From: J134 sp964484045
GTDB taxonomy: Bacteria; Pseudomonadota; Alphaproteobacteria; Sphingomonadales; Rhodothalassiaceae
Direction: 5' to 3'
NCBI GenBank assembly: GCA_964484045.1
Contig: CAZAEP010000007.1
Span: forward strand, 1 to 29,848
DNA length: 29,848 bases
Below, piece after piece: positions 21,867 to 29,451 of this stretch (its first letter is position 1; the number at the start of each line of letters is the position of its first letter). The notes beneath the pieces were generated by a model. The model saw only the letters and a program-made list of their open reading frames with translations, did not search any database and had not been told where the DNA came from. A program made the position numbers and the translations under genes.

Positions 21867-23063
21867 ATGATCCGCCGCATTGACCTTTATGTCCTGCAGC
21901 GCGTCGCACTGCCCTTCGGAATCACCGTGCTGATCGCGGCGCTGCTGCTGTTGCTCGAGCGCATGCTGCGTCTCTTCGATTTCGTGGTCAACGAAAACGG
22001 CCCCGCCGGCGTGGTGTGGCAGATGCTGGCCCATCTCGTGCCGCACTATCTCGGTCTTGCGCTGCCGGTCGGGGTCTTTCTCGGGGTGCTGCTCGCTTTC
22101 CGCACGCTCTCGCTCGGCAGCGAGCTCGACGCACTGTTCGCCGCCGGTGTGGGGCTCCCGCGACTGATCCGCCCCATCTTCGTACTGTCGGCGATGCTGG
22201 CCCTGTTCGATATCTGGCTCGTCGGCTATCTGCAGCCATACAGCCGTTACGAATATCGTCAGCTCGATTTCGAACTGCGCAGCGGCGCGCTCGGGGCGAG
22301 CGTCCGTGTCGGCGAGTTCGTCCATCTGACGAAAGACATCCTGTTGCGGGTCGGAGCGACCCGCGAAGGCGGACGCGAGCTCGACGAAATCTTTCTTCGT
22401 CGCGAGACGGGGAGGGGAGAGGAGATCGCCGCAACGGCCAAGCGCGGCGCCTTCTTCGCGACCGCCGACGATCAGACGATCCTGCTGCGCCTTTATGACG
22501 GTCGTCTCATCGAATTCGATCCCGAATACCGCACGCCGCGCGTCCTGACCTTCCGGTCGCAGGACGTGGTCGTCGACCTGCCGCGCCTCGAGCAGTTCCG
22601 CCGCCGCGGCGGCGAGGAACTCGAACTGACCCTGGGGGAACTGGCGCAGGCGCTTGCCGACCCGCAAACCGCGCCCGACCGGCGCAGGCGTTTTCTGGGG
22701 AATTTTCATTGGCGGCTGTTCCACATCCTGACCTTCTTCGCACTGCCCTTTCTCGCCGCACCGCTCGGTATCGCGAACAAGCGGACGGCGGCGGCCGGCG
22801 GTCTCGTCGCCGGCCTTGCGCTGCTCATCGTCTATAACGAGCTGAGCGAGGCGGCGGAGCGGCAGGTGTCGCTCGAGGGGGTCTCGCCCTTTCTCGCCAT
22901 CTGGCCGCTCTATCTTGCTTTTCTGGGAATCGGTATCGGTCTCTTCGTGACGGCCGCCTATCGTCCCGGACGGGGAGTCGCCGGCTTCATCGACTGGCTG
23001 ACGGAGGTGGCCGTGCGGCCGATCCGGCAAGCCGTCAAGGCGGTGCGGGAGGCGGTTCGATGA
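21867..23063 (+). CDS. LptF-like permease (YjgP/YjgQ family)
   Basis: A 398-residue inner-membrane protein with the LptF/LptG layout: three helices at the N-terminus (about 15-35, 55-80, 100-125), a periplasmic beta-jellyroll of about 150 residues (SVRVGEFVHL...FRSQDVVVDL), then three C-terminal helices (about 285-375). In LPS export LptF and LptG form the membrane part of the LptB2FG transporter. Here the pair sits inside a sphingolipid cluster without LPS genes, so it is more likely a paralogue for sphingolipid extraction from the inner membrane. A paralogue can be told from the LPS system only by finding another lptFG pair in the genome. GGGGGAGG precedes the ATG. Confidence 0.85.
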   Translation: MIRRIDLYVLQRVALPFGITVLIAALLLLLERMLRLFDFVVNENGPAGVVWQMLAHLVPHYLGLALPVGVFLGVLLAFRTLSLGSELDALFAAGVGLPRLIRPIFVLSAMLALFDIWLVGYLQPYSRYEYRQLDFELRSGALGASVRVGEFVHLTKDILLRVGATREGGRELDEIFLRRETGRGEEIAATAKRGAFFATADDQTILLRLYDGRLIEFDPEYRTPRVLTFRSQDVVVDLPRLEQFRRRGGEELELTLGELAQALADPQTAPDRRRRFLGNFHWRLFHILTFFALPFLAAPLGIANKRTAAAGGLVAGLALLIVYNELSEAAERQVSLEGVSPFLAIWPLYLAFLGIGIGLFVTAAYRPGRGVAGFIDWLTEVAVRPIRQAVKAVREAVR

Positions 23064-24181
23064 CTTCCCCGACGCGGCCCCTGAGGCGGTATTTCATTCC
23101 GTCACGCACCTTCGGTCGCTATCTCGCACGGCATTTCGCGGTGCGCTTTCTGGCCCTCGTGATCGGGGTGGTGACCATTCTGCAGATGCTCGACCTGCTC
23201 GACCAGATGGATGCGATCCTCGCTGCCGAGGGCAACAGCGGCGCGGCATTGTGGCGCTATGTGGCGCTCCGTCTGCCCGACCTTCTGAACCGTTTCATTC
23301 CCTTCAGCGCCCTGCTCGCCGTTCTCCTGACCCTCGCCACGCTCAATCAGCACAGCGAAATCGTGGTCATGAAGGCCTCGGGCATGTCGGCGCACCGTAT
23401 CCTGTTGCCGATCGGACTCGTCTGCGCCCTCATCGGCGCACTGCATTTCGTTTTCGACCAGAGGGTGGTCGCGCCCGCCGTCGCCGAGCTCGCCTACTGG
23501 CAGCGCTTCGACTATGCGGCGGATCTGCCGCCGCCCCCCGACAATCTGGCCGACATCTGGCTTACCGAAGGGCGCTCCATCGTCCTCGTGAAGGCGGTCA
23601 GTCGCACCGGCAACCGGGTGGTGCTCGACAATGTCACGATCTACGAGCGCGACGAAAACGGTCTCGTGAGCGATGTCGTCCGCGCCGAGTTCGCCTGGTA
23701 TACCGACGGTCAGTGGACGCTTTATTCGGTGCGTCGGTTCGATGTCGCGAGCCAGAGGGTGAGCCGGGCCGATTCCGAACCCTGGGGTCTTGAGGTTCAC
23801 CCCGAGCGCTTCTTCTCGCTCTCCATCGTTCCCGAATATGTGAGCTTCGGGGCGCTCAGGCAGGCGATCCGGCAGCGCGAGCGGGAAGGCCTGCCGGTCG
23901 CGGCGCTCAAGGCATCGCTCTATCAGAAGATCGCCATGCCGCTGTCGACCCTGATCATGCCCATACTGGCCGCAATGGCCGGCTTCGGCGTGCATCGGCG
24001 CGGACAGCTCTTTGCACGCACGGCGTTCGGCATGGGGCTCGGGTTCGCCTTTTTCGTCGCCGATAATTTCATGCTGGCGATGGGAAAATACGGTGCCGCA
24101 CCGCCGGCGCTCGCCGCTTTCGGACCACTTGTCGTGTTTTTCACCATCGGACTTGGCGTCCTGTTCTATACCGAAGAATGA
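23060..24181 (+). CDS. LptG-like permease (YjgP/YjgQ family)
   Basis: A 373-residue partner of the preceding LptF-like protein, which it overlaps by four bases (ATGA). It has the same topology: N-terminal helices (about 28-48, 75-100, 112-132), the jellyroll domain (roughly 135-280, with IWLTEGRSIVLV and NVTIYERDENG), and three C-terminal helices including KIAMPLSTLIMPILA. The charged LptG-type coupling segment (HSEIVVMKASGMS) after the second helix, which contacts the ATPase in the LPS transporter, is intact. No ATPase gene is next to it, so it may borrow the housekeeping LptB. It overlaps the flippase gene downstream. Confidence 0.85.
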   Translation: MTSPTRPLRRYFIPSRTFGRYLARHFAVRFLALVIGVVTILQMLDLLDQMDAILAAEGNSGAALWRYVALRLPDLLNRFIPFSALLAVLLTLATLNQHSEIVVMKASGMSAHRILLPIGLVCALIGALHFVFDQRVVAPAVAELAYWQRFDYAADLPPPPDNLADIWLTEGRSIVLVKAVSRTGNRVVLDNVTIYERDENGLVSDVVRAEFAWYTDGQWTLYSVRRFDVASQRVSRADSEPWGLEVHPERFFSLSIVPEYVSFGALRQAIRQREREGLPVAALKASLYQKIAMPLSTLIMPILAAMAGFGVHRRGQLFARTAFGMGLGFAFFVADNFMLAMGKYGAAPPALAAFGPLVVFFTIGLGVLFYTEE

Positions 24182-25764
24182 GCGGGGAAACGCAACCGGA
24201 ACCGGCCTCGGCCGTGAAACAGGGCGATCGCCGGGAGCTTGCGCGCGGTGCCGGCCTCGCCTTTCTCGGTCGCGCCGGAGCGCTGATCGAGGCGGCGAGC
24301 TTTCCGCTCTATCTGTGGCTCTACGGCTCGGTCATGTTCGGCATCTACGCCACCCTGTGGGCCGTGATCCGCATCGGCACCGGGTTTACGCAGATGGGCA
24401 TGGACGTCGCGCTTCAGCGCTTCCTTCCCGGCTTTTCCAGCGAGACCGACGTGCACCGCAGCGTCGGTATCGCCATCGTCCTGTCGGGCGTCGCCGGGCT
24501 TGCCGGAGCGGCCGGCCTTGTGGCCGCGGCACCGTGGCTGACGGTGTTCACGCAAGGCGCGACCTCGCTGGATCGGGCGACGGCCATCGGCGTGATCCGG
24601 CTCTATGCCTGGCTTCTGCCGCTCTGGACCCTGCTCGAGATCCTGACGGCCTGCGTTCGTGCGCGGCGCAAGTTCGGTCCCGAAATCCGCATCCGTTCCT
24701 TCTACGAACAGGCGATCCGGATCACGCTCGCGCTCGCCTTCTTCGCTCTGGGCTTGAAGACCTACGGGCTTTTTGCGGCGCATGTCGCCTCGATGGGACT
24801 TTCGGCCGCTCTGGCGTACCGCCTGCTCGGACGCTTTTTCGATCGACGGCGCATCTTCACGGCCGGATTCGACATCGCTCTGTTCCGGCGCATGTTGCAT
24901 TACGCCCTGCCGATGGTGCCGGCGACGCTCATTCAGCGTTTCTTTTCCGAATTGCCGGTGGTGTTGCTCAATGTCCTCGTGCCGGGCGCAGCCGGGGCGG
25001 CCTCGGCCGGCTACTATTCCATCGCGCGCAAGATTTCGAGCTTTCTCCAGGTCATTCATACGAGCTTCGATTATGTCATCGCGCCGCTCGCCGCCTATCG
25101 TGCCGGCGCCGCGGGGGTGCGCGCCGTGGCCGACATGTACGCCTATTCGACCCGTCTGATGGTGGCGATCGGCCTGCTTGCGGCGGCTGCCGTTCTGGCG
25201 GCGCGGGGTCCGCTCCTCGAAGGTCTCGGGGCCGCCGCCGGCGAGGTCGCGACGGCTCTCGCCATCCTCGTGCTGGGGCGCCTGTTCTCCTTTCTTTTCG
25301 GTCAGGCGCCGGCGATCATCCGCACCATCGCCTCGACCTACTGGTCGCTTGCGAACGGTGTCGCCGGTCTTGCCGTGATGGTGGGTCTGCTGCTGTTTCT
25401 CGCCGGTCCCTACGGCACCGCGGGGGCGGCGACCGCGGCGGCGGCGGGGATGGTGACCTCGGCGGGGCTCGCTTTTCTCGAGGTGGCCCTGATCGCCCGG
25501 ATCGTCCCCTATACGCGGGAGATGCTGCGTCCCGTCGGGGTCGCCGCGCTTCTGGGCGGGATCCTTCTCCTTGTCGGCGGGGCGGTCGCCTCGCTGCCGG
25601 CAGCGGCGCAGTTCGCGGTCCTGTTCGTCGTCTTCCTGCTTTCGCTCGCGGCCTTCGTGCGATACGGGCCGAACGATGAGGACGCCGTCGCCTTCGGTCG
25701 TCCGGGGCATGTGTTGCGTCGAGGACGCAGACGGCGGAAAAGTCGACCCGAGACCCCGCGATAA
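24178..25764 (+). CDS. MOP-superfamily flippase (Wzx/polysaccharide transporter-like)
   Basis: A 528-residue polytopic protein with about 12-14 hydrophobic helices spread over residues 25-500, as in Wzx/MurJ/MATE-type lipid-linked sugar flippases. It starts within the LptG-like stop (ATGA) and has an Arg-rich C-terminal tail (RRGRRRRKSRPETPR) that should face the cytoplasm. Its family moves lipid-linked intermediates across the inner membrane. In this operon the cargo may be a ceramide carrying a polar head group, delivered to the LptFG-like pair. I cannot tell the substrate from sequence, and an O-antigen-like role is possible although no glycosyltransferase is present nearby. Confidence 0.78.
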   Translation: MSGETQPEPASAVKQGDRRELARGAGLAFLGRAGALIEAASFPLYLWLYGSVMFGIYATLWAVIRIGTGFTQMGMDVALQRFLPGFSSETDVHRSVGIAIVLSGVAGLAGAAGLVAAAPWLTVFTQGATSLDRATAIGVIRLYAWLLPLWTLLEILTACVRARRKFGPEIRIRSFYEQAIRITLALAFFALGLKTYGLFAAHVASMGLSAALAYRLLGRFFDRRRIFTAGFDIALFRRMLHYALPMVPATLIQRFFSELPVVLLNVLVPGAAGAASAGYYSIARKISSFLQVIHTSFDYVIAPLAAYRAGAAGVRAVADMYAYSTRLMVAIGLLAAAAVLAARGPLLEGLGAAAGEVATALAILVLGRLFSFLFGQAPAIIRTIASTYWSLANGVAGLAVMVGLLLFLAGPYGTAGAATAAAAGMVTSAGLAFLEVALIARIVPYTREMLRPVGVAALLGGILLLVGGAVASLPAAAQFAVLFVVFLLSLAAFVRYGPNDEDAVAFGRPGHVLRRGRRRRKSRPETPR

Positions 25765-25833
25765 CGCCTCTGTGACCCTCCGCGGGCTTGGCGGCACCGG
25801 CAGCGGCCGCTAGCATGGCCCGCCATTTTTTGG

Positions 25834-25858
25834 GCACGAACAATGGCGATACTCGTGC
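25834..25858 (+). promoter_or_regulatory. GCACGA/TCGTGC dyad ahead of the ceramide synthase-like gene
   Basis: GCACGA (25834-25839) and TCGTGC (25853-25858), separated by 13 bases, lie about 37 bases before the next ATG. A TTTTTT tract and GCCCGC just before them (25819-25831) could end the preceding operon. No strong promoter was recognised in this 130-base gap. Confidence 0.3.
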
Positions 25859-25894
25859 GATACATCGCAGCGTCCAATCGAAGGGGCCGATCTC

Positions 25895-27043
25895 ATGAGA
25901 GCGCCGGGCGACGTGACCGTCAGACGGGTCGGGGACCGCAAATCGCTGAAGCAGTTCATCCGCCTGCCGGCGGCGATCTACCGGGAGGATCCGGCATGGG
26001 TTCAGCCCCTGATGGCGGAACGGCTGGAGCTTCTCGACAAGGGAAGGAATCCCTATTTCGCCCATGCCGAGGCGGAATACTGGATCGCCTGGCGCGACGG
26101 CGTACCGGTAGGGCGGATCAGTGCGCAGATCGATCGCCTGGTTGAGGAGACGCGGGGCGAACGCATCGGGCATTTCGGCATGTTCGAATGCATCGACGAT
26201 GCGGCCGTCGCCGAGGCGCTCTTCGCGACGGTGCAGGCGTGGCTCGAGGAGCGTGCCTGCTCCTGCATCGAAGGGCCCTACAATCTTTCCATCAACGGCG
26301 AGATCGGCCTTCTGGTCGACGGGTTCGATACGCCTCCGACGCTGATGATGGGCCATGCACGTCCCTATTACGGGCGGCTCGTCGAGGCACAGGGATTTGC
26401 CAAGGCGAAAGACGTATTCGCCTATGAGCTCGATCTCCTGAAAGGGCCGCCGGCGCGGATCACGCGCTTCGTCGAGGCGTCGCGACGCAATCCCGGTTAC
26501 CGGCTCCACGAGATCGACATGCGTCGCTATGACGAAGAACTGGAGACGGTCATCGACATCTTCAATGACGCCTGGTCGGACAATTGGGGATTCGTTCCGC
26601 TGACCCGTGCCGAAGCGCGCCATATGGCGAAGGAGATCCGCCCCCTGATCGACAACAAATGCGTGCAGATCTGTTATTACAAGGGTGAGCCGATGGCGAT
26701 GATGGTCGCGCTCTACGATCTCAATTCGCTCATCGCCGATCTCGAGGGTCGCCTTCTGCCCTTCGGCTGGCTGAAGCTTCTGTGGCGCCTCAAGGTGCGC
26801 TATCCGGAGCGATTCCGCGTGCCTCTGATGGGGGTTCGCAAGGCGCATCAGAACACGCGGCAGGGCGCGGCGATGGCCTTGCTGCTCATCGAGGCGATCC
26901 GGCAGGCCTGCGTGGCCCGTGGGGCCCGCTGGGGCGAGCTCTCCTGGATTCTGGAAGACAATGAGGGGATGCGCAGCATTCTCGACGAGATCGGCTGCCG
27001 GATTTACAAGACCTATCGCATCTATCGGAAAGGTCTGGCGTAG
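25895..27043 (+). CDS. GNAT-related bacterial ceramide synthase (bCerS)-like
   Basis: A 382-residue protein with a GNAT-type acyltransferase fold in two halves. The N-terminal half has VTVRRVGDRKSLKQFIRLP and IYREDPAWVQPLMAERLELLD, followed by GRISAQIDR and HFGMFECIDD. The C-terminal half has YNLSINGEIGLLVDGFD, FNDAWSDNWGFVPL and ELSWILEDNEGMRSILDEIG, the last being a GNAT-like terminal motif. The same set appears in the Caulobacter ceramide synthase once annotated only as an acetyltransferase, which joins an acyl group to the amine of 3-ketosphinganine. The cluster context supports the same job here. AAGGGG lies eight bases before the ATG. The gene probably follows the transport operon with a gap of 130 bases. 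Confidence 0.84.
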   Translation: MRAPGDVTVRRVGDRKSLKQFIRLPAAIYREDPAWVQPLMAERLELLDKGRNPYFAHAEAEYWIAWRDGVPVGRISAQIDRLVEETRGERIGHFGMFECIDDAAVAEALFATVQAWLEERACSCIEGPYNLSINGEIGLLVDGFDTPPTLMMGHARPYYGRLVEAQGFAKAKDVFAYELDLLKGPPARITRFVEASRRNPGYRLHEIDMRRYDEELETVIDIFNDAWSDNWGFVPLTRAEARHMAKEIRPLIDNKCVQICYYKGEPMAMMVALYDLNSLIADLEGRLLPFGWLKLLWRLKVRYPERFRVPLMGVRKAHQNTRQGAAMALLLIEAIRQACVARGARWGELSWILEDNEGMRSILDEIGCRIYKTYRIYRKGLA

Positions 27044-27050
27044 GGGCGGC

Positions 27051-27554
27051 TCACTGCGGGAAGGGGGCGGTGGGTCGCCAGTCCCTCAGCTCGGCGAGCA
27101 CGCGCGCGCGGCTTTCCGGCGCGAGTTCCGGCTCGATCTTCCGCTTCAGACGCCGGGCCTCCCCGGCGATGTCGCCGCCATGGCGCTCGGCGAGGCTGAG
27201 CCATTTATAGGCTTCCTCGACGTTCCGTCTCACCCCCCGGCCCCTCGCATAGAGGGCGCCCAGGGCAAGTTGCGCGCTGCCGTGGCCCTTGAGCGCCGAT
27301 TTCATGAACCACGCGGCGGCGATGGCGGGGTCGGCGTCGACGCCCCGGCCTTCGAAATACATGATGCCGAGCATGGCCTCGGCTCCGGCATGGCCCTTGA
27401 GGGCGAGGGTGCGGAAGCGGTCCCGAGCCGTCTCGTAGTCGCCGCTCTGATAGAGGGCGAGCGCATCTTCGTAGGTGCCGCCGGCGTGGCCGGGCGCCGC
27501 CGTCGCGGCGAGCAGAACAAGCGCGAGAAGGCTGGCGCGAAGCAGATGACGCAT
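27051..27554 (-). CDS. secreted Sel1-repeat protein
   Basis: A 167-residue protein with a signal peptide (residues 1-24, ending PGHAG). Two Sel1-like repeats (TPR subfamily) follow, AEAMLGIMYFEGRGVDADPA and AQLALGALYARGRGVRRNVE, each with the usual Ala, Gly and Tyr positions, plus a TPR-like helix pair before them (YEDALALYQSGDYETARDRF). The C-terminal part is charged. Such small Sel1 proteins usually act as adaptors in the envelope; the partner is unknown. The ATG at 27554 gives the signal peptide, while the longer frame upstream is off-target. It is divergent from the DUF502 gene and shares its control region. Confidence 0.85.
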   Translation of the reverse strand: MRHLLRASLLALVLLAATAAPGHAGGTYEDALALYQSGDYETARDRFRTLALKGHAGAEAMLGIMYFEGRGVDADPAIAAAWFMKSALKGHGSAQLALGALYARGRGVRRNVEEAYKWLSLAERHGGDIAGEARRLKRKIEPELAPESRARVLAELRDWRPTAPFPQ

Positions 27555-27573
27555 GACCCGGCAACCGCTATAA

Positions 27574-27603
27574 GAAACGATGAAGGACCGATCGCTTCGT
27601 TTC
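27574..27603 (+). promoter_or_regulatory. GAAACGA-N16-TCGTTTC inverted repeat between divergent genes
   Basis: A perfect 7-bp inverted repeat, GAAACGA (27574-27580) and TCGTTTC (27597-27603), sits in the 93 bases between the Sel1 and DUF502 genes. A TATAG -10-like sequence for the Sel1 gene lies close by. It could be a shared operator. Confidence 0.35.
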
Positions 27604-27647
27604 CATAGCACGCGCCGCGGCGCAGCAAAACAGGGTTTGGCACGCCG

Positions 27648-28307
27648 ATGGGCAGCAAGCTGCGCACCTATTTCCTGACCGGTCTCGTCGTCTTTGCGCC
27701 GATCAGCATCACGATCTATCTGATCTGGGCGGCGATCGACGGCATCGACGATCTGGTGCGCCGGATTCTGCCGCCCGCCTACAATCCGGAAACCTATCTG
27801 CCGTTCAGTATTCCCGGCCTGGGCGTGGTGATCGCCATCGTCTTTCTCACCGCGCTGGGGGCGCTGGCCGCCAATTTCCTCGGTCGCAGCCTCATCGGTC
27901 TCGGGGAACGCGTCGTCAACCGCATGCCGATCGTGCGCGGCATCTACACCACCCTCAAGCAGATCATCGAAAGCGTGACGGCGCGCAATGGCCGGACCTT
28001 CCGGGAGGTCGTCCTGGTCGAATATCCGCGTCCCGGCCTGTGGGCGATCGCCTTCGTCGCCGGTCCGACCAGGGGCGAGGTGGGGCTGAAGGTTCCGCCC
28101 GATTCGGTGAGCGTGTTTCTGCCGACGACGCCCAACCCCACGTCGGGGTTTCTCCTCTTCGTGCCGCGCAAGGATTGCATTTTTCTCGATATGGGAGTCG
28201 AGGAGGCGGTGAAATACGTCATTTCCGCCGGCCTCGTCAGCACCCCGGTCGCATCCCCGTCCGCCGTGTCCGGGGACAGGGTACAGGATCCCGCGTCCAA
28301 TCAATAA
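27648..28307 (+). CDS. DUF502 family membrane protein
   Basis: A 219-residue inner-membrane protein of the DUF502 family, related to plant COV/LCV proteins. Two transmembrane segments are seen, at about residues 8-30 (FLTGLVVFAPISITIYLIW) and 55-80 (GLGVVIAIVFLTALGALAANF). Then comes the conserved block MPIVRGIYTTLKQIIESV, followed by a soluble beta-rich domain (FREVVLVEYPRPGLWAIAFVAG, VFLPTTPNPTSGFLLFVP). The last 30 residues are Ser/Pro-rich and variable. Molecular function is not established. It sits alone with its own divergent promoter region, and its stop is 21 bases from the end of the convergent 64-residue gene. Confidence 0.88.
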   Translation: MGSKLRTYFLTGLVVFAPISITIYLIWAAIDGIDDLVRRILPPAYNPETYLPFSIPGLGVVIAIVFLTALGALAANFLGRSLIGLGERVVNRMPIVRGIYTTLKQIIESVTARNGRTFREVVLVEYPRPGLWAIAFVAGPTRGEVGLKVPPDSVSVFLPTTPNPTSGFLLFVPRKDCIFLDMGVEEAVKYVISAGLVSTPVASPSAVSGDRVQDPASNQ

Positions 28308-28328
28308 GTATCACGTCCCCGAAATAGC

Positions 28329-28523
28329 CTAGTGACGCGCAATCGTCGCATCGCGATACTGGCGTGCGCGCCGGAGCTCGTCGCGGAGCTCGAGCGCCGC
28401 CGCGCCGGCGAGCTTGTGCACCAGATCGAGCCCCAGGATGGAGGCCCAGAGCTCGAGTTCGGTCGAGCGTTCGAGCAGGTGCTCGAGAACGTTTTCGACT
28501 GTCGGTTCAGGGTCATGTGGCAT
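28329..28523 (-). CDS. 64-residue helical protein coupled to the PhyH gene
   Basis: A small soluble, charged protein, apparently all helix: VENVLEHLLERSTELELWASILGLDLVHKLAG followed by an Arg-rich helix LELRDELRRARQYRD. Its ATG overlaps the stop of the PhyH-family gene (TGATG), so translation is coupled and the frame is likely real despite its size. I recognise no family. As the last gene of the LuxI-PhyH group it may be a partner or stabiliser of the dioxygenase, or a small regulator; this is inference from position. Confidence 0.62.
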   Translation of the reverse strand: MPHDPEPTVENVLEHLLERSTELELWASILGLDLVHKLAGAAALELRDELRRARQYRDATIARH

Positions 28524-29392
28524 CAGGCGGCTTCCTTCTCCTGGAGGCGACGAAGTTCCTCCGCGATCGCGGGTGGCAGGGCATCGACGGCCGGGAGCGC
28601 GGACGGGCGGTTCTCGTCGAAGAGTACCGCGGGCGATTGATTCTCGTACCCGCCGAGATTGGGACGGTGAATGCGATAGCCGATGAGGTCCTGGAGGGCT
28701 TGTGGAAAATGCCGGGCCACCTCAGGCGGATAGGCGAGGAACTGGTTCTCATACTGCTTGAGCCAGCCGAGGCAGTAGCTGAAGATGAGACCGGTTCGTG
28801 GACCCCGGCTGCCGTTCGCCCCGCCGCAATGCGTCAACGATCCGAGAAACACGAGCGCCGAGCCGCGGGGCATCTCCGCGACGACGGCGGATTCGGGGTC
28901 GGGGGTGCGCGTCAACGGGCCGAACTGGCTTCGCGGCCAGAGGCGGGTCGCCCCGTTTTCGGCGGTGAAGTCATCAAGCGCCCACATGACGTTGACGAGA
29001 TATTCGTTGCTCTTGGGACAGGGCCACATCTCCTCGTCGCGGTGCGGCGGTTGTTGAGGCGCCCCGGGGTGAATCCGCACTGCCTGGCTGAGATTGAGCT
29101 GATACCAGTCGCAATGGGGGCCGAGCACCGGCTCCACGAGCCTGTGGATGCGGGGATCGAGGGCCAGTTTTCGGCTGGTCGGCGCCTTTGTCAGGATCGA
29201 ACCGAAGCGGGTTGTCTGCCAGCCGTAGAAATCCCCCCGGCAGCGCGGGGTCCTGGCGAACCACGGTTCGAGCTCGCCATAGAGGCGCTCGACCGTGTCC
29301 GAGGGGAGGAGATTCTCGAGAATGACATAGCCCTGTGCACGCAGGCGGTCGAGGACCGTGATCCTGGTTTCCTTTGCCGGTCTTGAGATCAT
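28523..29392 (-). CDS. phytanoyl-CoA dioxygenase (PhyH) family oxygenase
   Basis: A 289-residue Fe(II)/2-oxoglutarate-dependent dioxygenase. The iron triad is visible as His117 and Asp119 in PPHRDEE and His188 in SLTHCGGAN; Arg199 in GPRTGL is the probable 2-oxoglutarate-binding residue. ENLLPSDTVERLYGEL and GATRLWPRSQ are family-typical. Members hydroxylate acyl chains and small molecules. It lies 59 bases after the acyl-homoserine-lactone synthase gene in the same direction, so the natural inference is hydroxylation of the acyl chain of the signal or of its acyl donor. The start at 29392 has GAGAGA nearby. Other roles, for example in natural-product tailoring, remain open. Confidence 0.83.
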   Translation of the reverse strand: MISRPAKETRITVLDRLRAQGYVILENLLPSDTVERLYGELEPWFARTPRCRGDFYGWQTTRFGSILTKAPTSRKLALDPRIHRLVEPVLGPHCDWYQLNLSQAVRIHPGAPQQPPHRDEEMWPCPKSNEYLVNVMWALDDFTAENGATRLWPRSQFGPLTRTPDPESAVVAEMPRGSALVFLGSLTHCGGANGSRGPRTGLIFSYCLGWLKQYENQFLAYPPEVARHFPQALQDLIGYRIHRPNLGGYENQSPAVLFDENRPSALPAVDALPPAIAEELRRLQEKEAA

Positions 29393-29451
29393 CGTTTCTC
29401 TCTCATTGTCTCTCTTGCGGCATTGCCGGGAAAGGCGGCGGCGGTCTCTCC

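Noticed and set aside
27574..27603. Fourth ECF promoter on the minus strand (GGAAA...CGTT)
   Set aside because: The spacer is 20 bases rather than 17, so it does not fit the motif. I kept only the inverted repeat.
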